The translations under genes were made by a program, and so were the position numbers. DNA of 64,000 nucleotides, taken from the NCBI RefSeq assembly GCF_050033475.1, contig NZ_CP188321.1, positions 96,267-160,266 on the forward strand. The letters are read 5' to 3'. Positions 37,249 to 49,851 of the stretch are shown piece after piece; the stretch's first letter is position 1, and every line of letters starts with the position of its first letter. The notes under the pieces are model-generated. The model did no database searches, was not told the DNA's origin, and was given only the letters and a program-made list of their open reading frames with translations. This DNA is from Cetobacterium sp050033475 (GTDB lineage: Bacteria; Fusobacteriota; Fusobacteriia; Fusobacteriales; Fusobacteriaceae).

Positions 37249-38523
37249 TTAACCTCCAATAAGATTATTCCATGCTTCTTCCCATTTTTTTCCCCATTCT
37301 GTCATTAATTCTTGGAAATTAACTCCACTTAATAAATCTTGTGATAATTGATTTTGATCATAGTGAGTAGCATTTTTTATCTTAGTATATTTTTCATATC
37401 CTGGAATCTGATAAACAGCCTCTTTATTTTGAACCTTCTCTAATACATCTGCAAATGGACTATTTTCTAACTTAACATCTGCTACCGCTGGTAAAACTTG
37501 CATATGATTTATATAAGCTTTATAATAGTCACTTCCAAAAAACCAATTTAAAAATTCTTTTGCTTCTTCTTGATTCTTAGAAGTTGTCGGAATTGCTAAA
37601 AATACTTCTCCAGTTACAAAATATCTAAATTTTTCATCTAAATTATCTCTTACAGGCATTAAGAACATTCCTAAATCTCCCTTATCTTCCTCTGGTGCAT
37701 CTTTCATATAATCTTTATAATACCATTGCCCTGCTGCCATCATTGCTGCTTTTTTAGATAAAAACATATTAGTTTCTTGGCTCCAACCATACCCAATAGG
37801 ATTATCTCCTGCTGGTTTTAAATCAAATAATTGGCTTACTTTTTTATATCCTTCGTAAACTGGCGTTCCTTCAACAAAAGGATTTTTCATTTCTCCCATT
37901 TTATTTAAAACATTGTCTCCATTTTTTACTAAATAAGGTATAAATTGCCCATACGGATATGTTGTCCATAAATCTTTTCCTCCAATAGCCAATGGCACAT
38001 ATCCACCTTTATTTTTTAAAATATCTATTATCTCTAAAAATTGTCCCCATGTTTCAGGTTCTGATAATCCTAAGTCCTTAAATATACTTTTTCTATAGTA
38101 TACGAATTCATTAAAACCATACATAGGCAATCCAATAACTTTATTATCTATTTTATAAGCCTCTGCAAATATATTTAATTTTGTTGCTTCTAATCCATTT
38201 AAATCAATTACAGAATCTCTATACGTATACATATGCTTATTTCTTACAGCAAATATATCTGGTAATTGTTGTGCTGTATTTCTTATTTTCATAGCTGTAT
38301 CATAATCTGAACCAGGTATTTTTTCAATTTTTAAAGTAACATTTGGATTTATCTTCTTATATGCTTCAGATAAATTGTTAAGTTCCATAAAATATTCTTC
38401 TCCTGTACCTTCCCAGATAGATAATGTTATTTCTTTTTTAGCTGTAGATACCTTTCCCTCTTCCTTTCCACATCCTAAAAATCCCAGTGTACTTAAAGCT
38501 AAAATTAAAAAAGTTTTTTTCAT
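37249..38523 (-). CDS. Sugar ABC transporter substrate-binding lipoprotein
   Basis: 424 residues. Lipoprotein signal peptide with lipobox L-G-C, Cys18 being the lipidated residue. The rest is an extracellular solute-binding protein family 1 fold (T-L-S-I-W-E-G-T-G near 33, aromatic-rich sugar cleft, W-G-Q-F at about 160). First gene of the operon; G-rich ribosome site (GGGGGGAG). No ATP-binding subunit gene follows, so a shared MsmK-type ATPase encoded elsewhere is likely. Confidence 0.92.
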   Translation of the reverse strand: MKKTFLILALSTLGFLGCGKEEGKVSTAKKEITLSIWEGTGEEYFMELNNLSEAYKKINPNVTLKIEKIPGSDYDTAMKIRNTAQQLPDIFAVRNKHMYTYRDSVIDLNGLEATKLNIFAEAYKIDNKVIGLPMYGFNEFVYYRKSIFKDLGLSEPETWGQFLEIIDILKNKGGYVPLAIGGKDLWTTYPYGQFIPYLVKNGDNVLNKMGEMKNPFVEGTPVYEGYKKVSQLFDLKPAGDNPIGYGWSQETNMFLSKKAAMMAAGQWYYKDYMKDAPEEDKGDLGMFLMPVRDNLDEKFRYFVTGEVFLAIPTTSKNQEEAKEFLNWFFGSDYYKAYINHMQVLPAVADVKLENSPFADVLEKVQNKEAVYQIPGYEKYTKIKNATHYDQNQLSQDLLSGVNFQELMTEWGKKWEEAWNNLIGG

Positions 38524-38558
38524 TTATTCTCCCCCCTTTTTTAAATTTAAAATTTATT

Positions 38559-38626
38559 ATGTACCCTACCAAGTTGTAAAAATATTTCTTGCTATGAATA
38601 TTATTCTATTAATTTCTCTATGTCAA
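38559..38626 (-). promoter_or_regulatory. Promoter and candidate operator of the ABC importer/sulfatase/GH35 operon
   Basis: On the minus strand TTGACA (38621-38626), 17 bases, TAATAT (38598-38603). About 20 bases downstream is AACTTGGTAGGGTACAT, which shares the AACT/TGGTA half-site of the galactosamine operator in an imperfect form. The promoter is well supported; the operator is tentative. Confidence 0.65.
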
Positions 38627-38644
38627 CACTTTGACAAAAGTATT

Positions 38645-38681
38645 TAAAAAAAAAGAGTTTATTCCATATGGAATAAACTCT
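38645..38681 (-). terminator. Terminator of the ECF transporter operon
   Basis: A 28-bp perfect palindrome (38654-38681) centred on CCATATGG with a nine-A run on the plus strand; follows the ecfT stop. Confidence 0.85.
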
Positions 38682-39512
38682 CTAATTAAATGGATACCAA
38701 AATCCTTTAAATATTTCTGTTTTTAAATAAATTGCTACTATCAATCCTAATATAAATAAAGATATAAATATAAAATCTGTACTTTTATATTTTTCTGAAC
38801 TATACCATGTTCTTTTTTTACTTTTTCCAAATCCTCTAAGATTCATAGCATTTGAAATTATTTCTATTCTATTTAAAGAAGATAAAACTAAAGGAATTAG
38901 TATTGTATTATAATTTTTTAGCCTTTTAATAATACTAGCCTCTCCTTTTCTAAAAGCTACTCCTCTAGCTTCTTGAGCATGCATAATATTCTTAAATTCA
39001 TCTCTTACATCTGGAATATATCTTAAAGCTATATTAATCGCATAAGCAACTTTATAGGATACTCCAATTTTATTTAAACTACTTGCAAATTTACTTGGAT
39101 GGGTTGTAAATATAAATAACATCATTATTGGAAATACAGCTAAGTATTTCATAGATAATGTAAGTGCAAACCATAGAGTTTCCACAGATAATCCAAAACC
39201 TTTTATTTGAAATAACAAAGTTTTAGTCCCTGTCAATTGTGTTCCATATTCCGGTGTCACAACTATTAAAAACACTGAGTTCATAAGTGTAAATAATAAT
39301 ATAAAAATAAATAATGGTTTTATATTTTTAAATGGAATTTTTGCCATTTTTAACAAAAATAGTCCTAAAATAAAAAAACATATAAATATTCTTAAATCAT
39401 TAAATAAAAATACTGTAGCAGTCCAAATTAATAACATTAAAAATTTTATACTTCCATCTAAATTATGAATTATAGAGTTCTGATCTACATACAAAGTTCC
39501 CATTTTAGCCAT
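38682..39512 (-). CDS. ecfT: ECF transporter T component (EcfT)
   Basis: 276 residues, about five or six membrane segments. The coupling region has A-Q-E-A-R-G-V (about 179-185), the conserved A-R-G motif that contacts the ATPases, and N-A-M-N-L-R-G-F-G. Membrane scaffold of an energy-coupling-factor importer. It overlaps the ATPase gene by eight bases. Confidence 0.9.
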   Translation of the reverse strand: MAKMGTLYVDQNSIIHNLDGSIKFLMLLIWTATVFLFNDLRIFICFFILGLFLLKMAKIPFKNIKPLFIFILLFTLMNSVFLIVVTPEYGTQLTGTKTLLFQIKGFGLSVETLWFALTLSMKYLAVFPIMMLFIFTTHPSKFASSLNKIGVSYKVAYAINIALRYIPDVRDEFKNIMHAQEARGVAFRKGEASIIKRLKNYNTILIPLVLSSLNRIEIISNAMNLRGFGKSKKRTWYSSEKYKSTDFIFISLFILGLIVAIYLKTEIFKGFWYPFN

Positions 39513-41199
39513 GCTTTTTCACCTCTAAATTTTCATACTTGATAAAAGTATTCATTACTTTTTCAGGAGATACTCCCATATCTCTTCCTAATTTAGATAA
39601 AGAAGTCTCTTTTAAATTAGATTTTTTCATCAATTCTTTTTCTGATAAAATTATACTAGGTTTATCATCGCCTATCAATGTTCCTTGGCATAAGACAATA
39701 GCTCTATCACAATATTCTAAAGCTAAATGCATATCGTGAGTTATTAAAATAATTCCCACACCACTATTAGCAATTTCTTTTATAAATGTCATAAATTCTC
39801 TATAATGTTTAAAATCTTGTCCTGCAGTAGGTTCATCTAAAATTAAAATTTTAGGTTTCAAAACCAATATAGAAGCAATTGTTAATCTTTTTTTCTGACC
39901 GTAGCTTAATGAAGTTACCGGCCAATTTCTATATTCATATAAACCACATATTTTTAAAACATCTTCAGCTTTTTTATCTCGATCACCGATATCTCTAATT
40001 TTTAAACCAAATTTAACTTCATCTAGTAAAGTTTCTTGAGTAATCATATGATTAGGATTTTGCATTACATATCCTATAGTTTCTCCTCTTTTACGAATAC
40101 TCACATTTTTTAAACTCTTACCAAATAATTTTATATCACCACTTTTTTCTGTTTCTATTCCTGTTATAACTTTAGATAGAGTTGATTTTCCTGCTCCATT
40201 ATTTCCTAACAAAGCTAAAATCTCTCCTTTTTTTAAATTAAAAGAAATATTTTTAAGAAGATCTTTACTTTCATCATAAGAAAAATATATATTTTCTACT
40301 GCTAATACCGTTTCTTCTATATTTTTTTTATTTTCTATTTTTTCAGAACACCATTTTTCTATTTTCGCTTTATTTTCTGGAGTTATTGCTTTTTCTAAAG
40401 GATATATTGGTGTATTTCTTATATCTACTCCTGAATATTTTAATGCTTCTATATAAAGTGGCTCTCTTAATCCATTTTTTCTAAAAACATCTTTTTTAAA
40501 TAATTCTTCCGGTGTTCCATTTGCAACGACTTCCCCATTATTTATTATAATTACCCTATTAAAATTCTCTTCCAAAACATCTTCTATTCTATGTTCAATA
40601 ATTATTATAGTTTTCTCTGTCTTTTCATGGATTTCAGTTATAAGTTTCATAGCTTTTCTTCCACTTTCTGGATCTAAATTTGCCAAAGGTTCATCAAAAA
40701 GTAAAATATCTGCAGAACTTCTCATTATTCCAGCTAAAGATACGCTTTGCTTTTGTCCACCAGATAATTCTTGAGGACTTTTATTTATAAACTCATCCAT
40801 ATTAACTAATTTTAAAGCCTTATGAACATCTTCTACCATTATTTCCTTTGGAACACAATTATTTTCATCTAAAAAAGCTACATCTTCTCCTACACTTAAT
40901 CCAACAAATTGACCATCTTGATCTTGAAGAACCGTTCCTATATGTTTACTTATTTCAAAAATACTAGTTTCATAGGGAAAAATTCCTTTTATTTCAAGAG
41001 TTCCTTTGAAACCTCCATCTTTTGAAAAAGGTACAATTCCATTTAAACAATTTCCTAATGTTGATTTCCCACTTCCACTTGGACCTGCTATTAAAACTTT
41101 TTCACCTTTTTTTATTTGAATATTTATATTTTTTAAAGTTGGATGTGTTTGATTTATATATTTAAAACTAAAATTATCAAATTTTATTATATTATCCAT
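39505..41199 (-). CDS. ecfA: ECF transporter ATPase, two fused ABC domains
   Basis: 564 residues with two complete ABC domains, equivalent to a fused EcfA1-EcfA2. Domain 1: Walker A G-P-S-G-S-G-K-S-T (39-47), signature L-S-G-G-Q (145-149), Walker B I-L-L-F-D-E-P. Domain 2: G-N-N-G-A-G-K-S-T, signature L-S-Y-G-Q, I-L-I-L-D-E-P-T-A-G-Q-D. The usual ECF Q-helix appears (Q-D-Q-D-G-Q-F-V and Q-N-P-N-H-M-I). It drives uptake through the T and S components on either side. Confidence 0.92.
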   Translation of the reverse strand: MDNIIKFDNFSFKYINQTHPTLKNINIQIKKGEKVLIAGPSGSGKSTLGNCLNGIVPFSKDGGFKGTLEIKGIFPYETSIFEISKHIGTVLQDQDGQFVGLSVGEDVAFLDENNCVPKEIMVEDVHKALKLVNMDEFINKSPQELSGGQKQSVSLAGIMRSSADILLFDEPLANLDPESGRKAMKLITEIHEKTEKTIIIIEHRIEDVLEENFNRVIIINNGEVVANGTPEELFKKDVFRKNGLREPLYIEALKYSGVDIRNTPIYPLEKAITPENKAKIEKWCSEKIENKKNIEETVLAVENIYFSYDESKDLLKNISFNLKKGEILALLGNNGAGKSTLSKVITGIETEKSGDIKLFGKSLKNVSIRKRGETIGYVMQNPNHMITQETLLDEVKFGLKIRDIGDRDKKAEDVLKICGLYEYRNWPVTSLSYGQKKRLTIASILVLKPKILILDEPTAGQDFKHYREFMTFIKEIANSGVGIILITHDMHLALEYCDRAIVLCQGTLIGDDKPSIILSEKELMKKSNLKETSLSKLGRDMGVSPEKVMNTFIKYENLEVKKHG

Positions 41200-41212
41200 T
41201 AATTATTTCTCC

Positions 41213-41812
41213 TTAATTTTCCAACTCTAGATTTGAATATTTTTTCTTACTCTTACCTAAAGCTAATATTATAGGAATACCTAAACTTGCAGTTACAATA
41301 AAGTTTGTAAAAGTTGCTAGCGCTATTTGTATCCATACTTTTTTTGAAGGCTCTCCATAGAAATAAACATCTCCTACATAAGCTGCTAAACCTGCAAAAA
41401 TCATTCCTAGTATAGCATATATATACATTTTTAAAATATGTTTTTTATAAATTTTTCCTGATGATAAATTAAAATTTTTATCAAAATTTATAAATCCTGC
41501 AAATAACCCAATTACAGCTGATAAAAACACCCAGCTAAACCAAACACTTCCCCACATAATCATATCATTCAGTGCATGGCCTACAAATCCAACAAAAAAA
41601 CCTACCATTGGTCCAAATATAACCCCAAATATTGTTAATAAAGCTACTGCTATTCTAAAAGAAGTATTCGGTCCTATTGGAATCATTATACCTGAAAGTA
41701 CACTATATAAAGCTGCACCAATTCCTATAGCTACAACATTTTTAGTTGAAAATAATTCTTTTTTTTGAATATAATATCTATATCCATCAGATTCCTCATG
41801 CATTTTAAACAT
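41213..41812 (-). CDS. ECF transporter substrate-specific S component (UPF0397-like)
   Basis: 199 residues, about five or six membrane segments. V-V-A-I-G-I-G-A-A-L-Y (early) and F-G-P-M-V-G-F-F-V-G-F-V-G-H-A-L-N-D are characteristic of the UPF0397 group of S components. The vitamin or other substrate is unknown. First gene of the operon, with a good GAGG ribosome site; an intrinsic terminator lies in its leader (41838-41864). Confidence 0.8.
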   Translation of the reverse strand: MFKMHEESDGYRYYIQKKELFSTKNVVAIGIGAALYSVLSGIMIPIGPNTSFRIAVALLTIFGVIFGPMVGFFVGFVGHALNDMIMWGSVWFSWVFLSAVIGLFAGFINFDKNFNLSSGKIYKKHILKMYIYAILGMIFAGLAAYVGDVYFYGEPSKKVWIQIALATFTNFIVTASLGIPIILALGKSKKKYSNLELEN

Positions 41813-41837
41813 ATTATCAACCTCACAAAAAAATTAT

Positions 41838-41864
41838 AAAAAAACCTCTTACTTTAGTAAGAGG
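41838..41864 (-). terminator. Leader terminator upstream of the ECF operon
   Basis: CCTCTTAC-4-GTAAGAGG perfect stem, followed on the minus transcript by seven U. It lies 26 bases before the S-component start codon. No minus-strand gene ends upstream of it, so it looks like an attenuator rather than a gene terminator. Confidence 0.7.
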
Positions 41865-41961
41865 CATCTAACATTTTAACATATTCCATACTAAAAAGGA
41901 AGATAAAAATATGGTATAATATCATTTGAGCTTTTATTTCCAAAGAAAGGATTTCTTCATT

Positions 41962-42621
41962 ATGTATAAATTTATTTTTTTAATTTTTATTACAAATACA
42001 GTTTTTGCAAATAACAATATTTATATAACAAATCAAACTTATAAAAAAAATGGACTGAATTTTTCATATAATTATTCTCTTCCTAAACTATTTATAAAAA
42101 ATAAAAATTTAAATGAAACTAATATGATTTTTCAAAATATAATGAAAATATCTAAAAATGAAACCATGAATCTCAGTAAAAAAAATTTTAATTCCTATAT
42201 TAAAGATACTATTAAGTATAAAGTTTTTCATAATAATTTTAATTTTTGTTCCATATTAATTACAAAAAATTTAATAAATGAAAATGAAAAAAAAACCACA
42301 TTATATATCTTTAATTTTTCTCCAAAAACTGGTATAATTACCTCTTCTAATGATATTTTCACTCCACAGGGATTAATATATTTTAAAAATAAAATTTTAA
42401 ATCTTATTGAGAAAGAAAATATTAATAATAATTCTAAAAAATTTTTTCCAATATCGGAAATAAATTTTGATATTAATAAAATTCCATTCTTCTTTGAAAA
42501 TAATAATTTAGTCTTCATTTTTCCAAAAAATATTTTAACTTATGATTTTAATGGCAATCCTAAATTTTATTTTAAAAAAGATGAAATTTTGAATTTTTTT
42601 ACTTTTAATATTGGAGGATAA
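41962..42621 (+). CDS. Exported protein, DUF3298/RsiV-like
   Basis: 219 residues with a signal peptide (first 16 residues, cleavage after V-F-A) and many Asn/Lys. The C-terminal half (F-N-F-S-P-K-T-G-I-I-T-S-S-N-D-I-F-T; then F-F-F-E-N-N-N-L-V-F-I-F) fits the general DUF3298 pattern found in RsiV-like proteins. No catalytic residues visible. Start at ATG 41962 after AAAGAAAGGA; TATAAT lies at about 41913. It is followed four bases later by the ArAE-like gene. Confidence 0.6.
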   Translation: MYKFIFLIFITNTVFANNNIYITNQTYKKNGLNFSYNYSLPKLFIKNKNLNETNMIFQNIMKISKNETMNLSKKNFNSYIKDTIKYKVFHNNFNFCSILITKNLINENEKKTTLYIFNFSPKTGIITSSNDIFTPQGLIYFKNKILNLIEKENINNNSKKFFPISEINFDINKIPFFFENNNLVFIFPKNILTYDFNGNPKFYFKKDEILNFFTFNIGG

Positions 42622-42625
42622 AATT

Positions 42626-43117
42626 ATGCAAATTCCTTTTAATTTTCCAAATTTAGGAGCTAAAAATATAAAAACTACAATATCTGTATTTTTTTGCGTC
42701 TTAATTTTAAATGTTTTTTTAAAAGAAAATTCTTTTTATGCTGCTATTGCCTCTGTTTCATGTTCTCAAAGTTCTACAAGCTCTAGTCTTAAAGCGGGAA
42801 TAGATCGAACTATTGGAACTACCTGGGGTGGTTTTATTGGTCTTCTATCCTTGTTAATTATTCATGGAGAGCCGACAACCTTTATACAAGCCTTAAATAC
42901 TTCCATCGGAATATCTTTAGTCATATTTGGATGTAATAAATTATTAAAACGTCCTAGTTCATGTACAATTGCATGTATTGTTTTTTTAGGAATTATTACG
43001 AATATGAATGGACGAGATCCTTATTTTTGGGCTATTAATAGAGTTTTGACAACAATATTAGGAATTATAATTACAGTTACAGTCCATGCACTTTTACCAC
43101 CAGATAAACAAAAATAA
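42626..43117 (+). CDS. ArAE/FUSC-like aromatic acid exporter family membrane protein
   Basis: 163 residues. About five hydrophobic segments with the family pattern A-A-I-A-S-V-S-C-S-Q-S-S-T-S-S-S-L-K-A-G followed by D-R-T-I-G-T-T-W-G-G-F-I-G, typical of the N-terminal domain of aromatic acid exporter (ArAE_1/YgaE-like) proteins. It lacks the C-terminal soluble domain of longer relatives. GGAGG precedes the ATG at 42626. Confidence 0.75.
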   Translation: MQIPFNFPNLGAKNIKTTISVFFCVLILNVFLKENSFYAAIASVSCSQSSTSSSLKAGIDRTIGTTWGGFIGLLSLLIIHGEPTTFIQALNTSIGISLVIFGCNKLLKRPSSCTIACIVFLGIITNMNGRDPYFWAINRVLTTILGIIITVTVHALLPPDKQK

Positions 43118-43131
43118 TTTAGGAGGATTTT

Positions 43132-43422
43132 ATGACTATAAATATAGATAATGTATTTAGAATTCAAAATGACGGACTTCAATGGATTCTCCAGACAAAC
43201 TCTAATTTAATTTGGACAGATATTGGGTACTATTCTTCTATCCAAAGTGTTCTTTTAAGATTAATTGAATTAAAATCTTTAGAAAGAGCTGAGTATAGTA
43301 ATTTAACTGAATACTTTTCTCATCTAGAAAATTTAATTTCAGATTTATCAAAACAAGTTAGAGATCAAGGAATTGTAGAATTAGTCGATATTCAAAATAT
43401 GTTTCAGCAAAGTTTATATTAA
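43132..43422 (+). CDS. Small unrecognised protein
   Basis: 96 residues, soluble, no signal peptide. V-F-R-I-Q-N-D-G-L-Q-W-I-L, then W-T-D-I-G-Y-Y-S-S-I-Q-S-V-L, then a probable helix rich in Leu/Glu. The beginning resembles small phage-type proteins that pair a Q-W-I-L strand with a G-Y-Y-x-S-x-x segment, but I assign no function. AGGAGG precedes the ATG; it follows the ArAE-like gene after 14 bases and is followed by a terminator. Confidence 0.6.
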   Translation: MTINIDNVFRIQNDGLQWILQTNSNLIWTDIGYYSSIQSVLLRLIELKSLERAEYSNLTEYFSHLENLISDLSKQVRDQGIVELVDIQNMFQQSLY

Positions 43423-43453
43423 AAAAAGATCGCCTATCGACGATCTTTTTTTA
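43423..43453. terminator. Bidirectional terminator
   Basis: AAAAAAGATCG/CGATCTTTTTT stem between convergent genes. Confidence 0.85.
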
Positions 43454-44326
43454 TTATTCTTTATAATTTTTTATAAAAACATCCATTTGAGGATATGGAA
43501 TATTTATATTATATTTATCTAATGTTGGTTTAATATCATTTAAAACTTCTTTATAAATTTTCCAATAATTTTCATTCAATGCATATCCCTTTAAAGCTAT
43601 ATTTATTGAACTATCTCCATATGAATCAACATGTGTATAAACTTTTGGATCAGTTAAAATTCCATCCTTTGATCTAAGCATATCTTCTAGTACTTTTCTA
43701 GCTAAATTGATATCATCATCATAACCTACTGATACAATAAATTTCAATCTTCTTGTTGGTGTTTTTGTATAATTTATAATTTTATCAGAAACAATTTTTC
43801 CATTTGGAATTAAAACTAAATCATTATTATGAGTACGTACAGATGTACAAAAAATATCTATTGCATGAACATATCCCATATGACTTGCTATTTCTACTTC
43901 GTCACCCACTTTATAGGTCTTAAATAATAAAATTATTATTCCTCCTGCAAAATTAGATAAATTATCTTTTAAAGCTAAACCAATACCAATACCAATTGTT
44001 CCTAAAAATGCTATTAAACTACTTTCTTTAACTCCAAGAATAATTAAACACGTTGTTAAAAGTATAATATTTATACCTAAATTAAATACAGAACACATAA
44101 AACTTTTTAAGGATTCATCCATATTTTTATAATTAGCAGTTTCATGATAAATTCTTAGCAATTTTTTTAAAATCTTATTTCCAAAGTAATAAACTAAAAA
44201 ACATACTAGTAATCTTAATAAAAGATATATAAAATCAACTGTAAAATCAACTAATGTTGATTTACTTAATAATTTATGTAATACTTCGCTTGTAAAAGAA
44301 TTTATATCTTTTATATTTTTTGTCAT
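43454..44326 (-). CDS. MscS-type mechanosensitive channel
   Basis: 290 residues. Three membrane segments, then the pore-lining helix with G-T-I-G-I-G-I-G-L-A-L-K-D-N-L-S-N-F-A-G-G, then the beta domain (V-G-D-E-V-E-I) and the T-H-N-N-D-L-V-L-I-P-N-G-K motif. This matches small-conductance MscS (E. coli 286 residues). It releases solutes during hypo-osmotic shock at the inner membrane. Confidence 0.93.
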   Translation of the reverse strand: MTKNIKDINSFTSEVLHKLLSKSTLVDFTVDFIYLLLRLLVCFLVYYFGNKILKKLLRIYHETANYKNMDESLKSFMCSVFNLGINIILLTTCLIILGVKESSLIAFLGTIGIGIGLALKDNLSNFAGGIIILLFKTYKVGDEVEIASHMGYVHAIDIFCTSVRTHNNDLVLIPNGKIVSDKIINYTKTPTRRLKFIVSVGYDDDINLARKVLEDMLRSKDGILTDPKVYTHVDSYGDSSINIALKGYALNENYWKIYKEVLNDIKPTLDKYNINIPYPQMDVFIKNYKE

Positions 44327-44373
44327 TTCTTCTCTTCACCCTCTATATTAATAAAATTTTAAATATAAAAAAA

Positions 44374-44491
44374 GATTGGCAACTTTCTATCCTCCCAGGG
44401 GGCTGCCCCCCAAGTACTTTCGACGTTTACGAGCTTAACTTCCAGGTTCGGTATGTTACTGGGTGTACCCTCGTAGCCATTGTTGCCAATC
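44374..44491 (-). rRNA. rrf: 5S ribosomal RNA
   Basis: About 118 bases, with terminal stem GATTGGCAAC/GTTGCCAATC and the conserved CCGAAC and GAAGTTAAGC elements on the minus strand. A T run follows its 3' end, so its terminal stem may also act in termination. Confidence 0.93.
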
Positions 44492-44535
44492 ATTATTCAA
44501 ATGTTTTGAACACTTGAAACTATATAGTAGTATTT

Positions 44536-47450
<2,915 letters not shown>

Positions 47451-47602
47451 TATGTTTCTTTTATTTTGACAGACTAACAATCTCTAAAACTAGAGTTTAT
47501 TAGTTGATTTATTGTATCTCTCAATATCTACTATATAGTTTCCAATGTCCAAATGATGATGAAGAACATCATCAATAGAATAGATAAGACTAGTGTCTCC
47601 TT

Positions 47603-49118
<1,516 letters not shown>

Positions 49119-49211
49119 AAATTTTTATTTACACCGTTATGTTGTTAATGCATAACTAATTGACTATCTTATCTATTCTGTTGTTAATGTCCTTCAATAT
49201 ATTATTGAAAA

Positions 49212-49287
49212 TGGTGCGTCATACTGGGCTCGAACCAGTGACAACACGATTAAAAGTCGTGTGCTCTACCATCTGAGCTAATGACGC
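49212..49287 (-). tRNA. tRNA-Lys (TTT)
   Basis: Acceptor GCGTCAT/ATGACGC, anticodon TTT, encoded CCA. Last tRNA before the 16S gene in the same transcription unit. Confidence 0.95.
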
Positions 49288-49290
49288 ATA

Positions 49291-49366
<76 letters not shown>

Positions 49367-49373
49367 ATATTAG

Positions 49374-49458
49374 TGGTGGTGAGAGAAGGATTCGAACCTT
49401 CGAAGGCAGAGCCGTCAGATTTACAGTCTGATCCCTTTGGCCGCTCGGGAATCTCACC
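49374..49458 (-). tRNA. tRNA-Tyr (GTA)
   Basis: Acceptor GGTGAGA/TCTCACC, anticodon GTA, long variable arm, encoded CCA. Identical to the copy at 63832-63916. Confidence 0.95.
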
Positions 49459-49461
49459 ACT

Positions 49462-49536
49462 TGGTACCCCGTAGGGGAATCGAACCCCTGTTTATAGAGT
49501 GAAAATCTATTGTCCTTACCACTGAACGAACGGGGC
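49462..49536 (-). tRNA. tRNA-Glu (TTC)
   Basis: Acceptor GCCCCGT/ACGGGGT, anticodon TTC, encoded CCA. Identical to the copy at 63754-63828. Confidence 0.95.
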
Positions 49537-49541
49537 AATTT

Positions 49542-49616
49542 TGGCTGGGGTGGCTGGATTCGAACCAACGCATGACGGAGTCAAAGTCCGTTGCCTTACC
49601 GCTTGGCGACACCCCA
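49542..49616 (-). tRNA. tRNA-Gln (TTG)
   Basis: Acceptor TGGGGTG/CACCCCA, anticodon TTG, encoded CCA. Confidence 0.95.
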
Positions 49617-49636
49617 TTATAATTGCTTATGTTTCA

Positions 49637-49713
49637 TGGTCGGAATAGCAAGATTCGAACTTGCGGCCCCCTGCTCCCAAGGCAGGTGCGCTACCGGACT
49701 GCGCTATATTCCG
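49637..49713 (-). tRNA. tRNA-Pro (TGG)
   Basis: Same sequence as the tRNA-Pro at 26288-26364 on the other strand. First tRNA after the rRNA/tRNA promoter. Confidence 0.95.
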
Positions 49714-49736
49714 TCGTGTTTTTCAGTACGTTAATT

Positions 49737-49765
49737 ATTCTAACATAACTATCAAAACATGTCAA
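49737..49765 (-). promoter_or_regulatory. Promoter of the tRNA-rRNA operon
   Basis: On the minus strand TTGACA (49760-49765), 17-base spacer, TAGAAT (49737-49742). The first tRNA starts 23 bases on. I see no other convincing promoter between the tRNAs and 16S. Confidence 0.8.
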
Positions 49766-49851
49766 CATTTTTTTTTAAAACATTTTATTTATTTTAATAA
49801 GTTTGTTATAATTATTAAAATCATTATTTCATTTCTTAGGAGGCTCTAATT

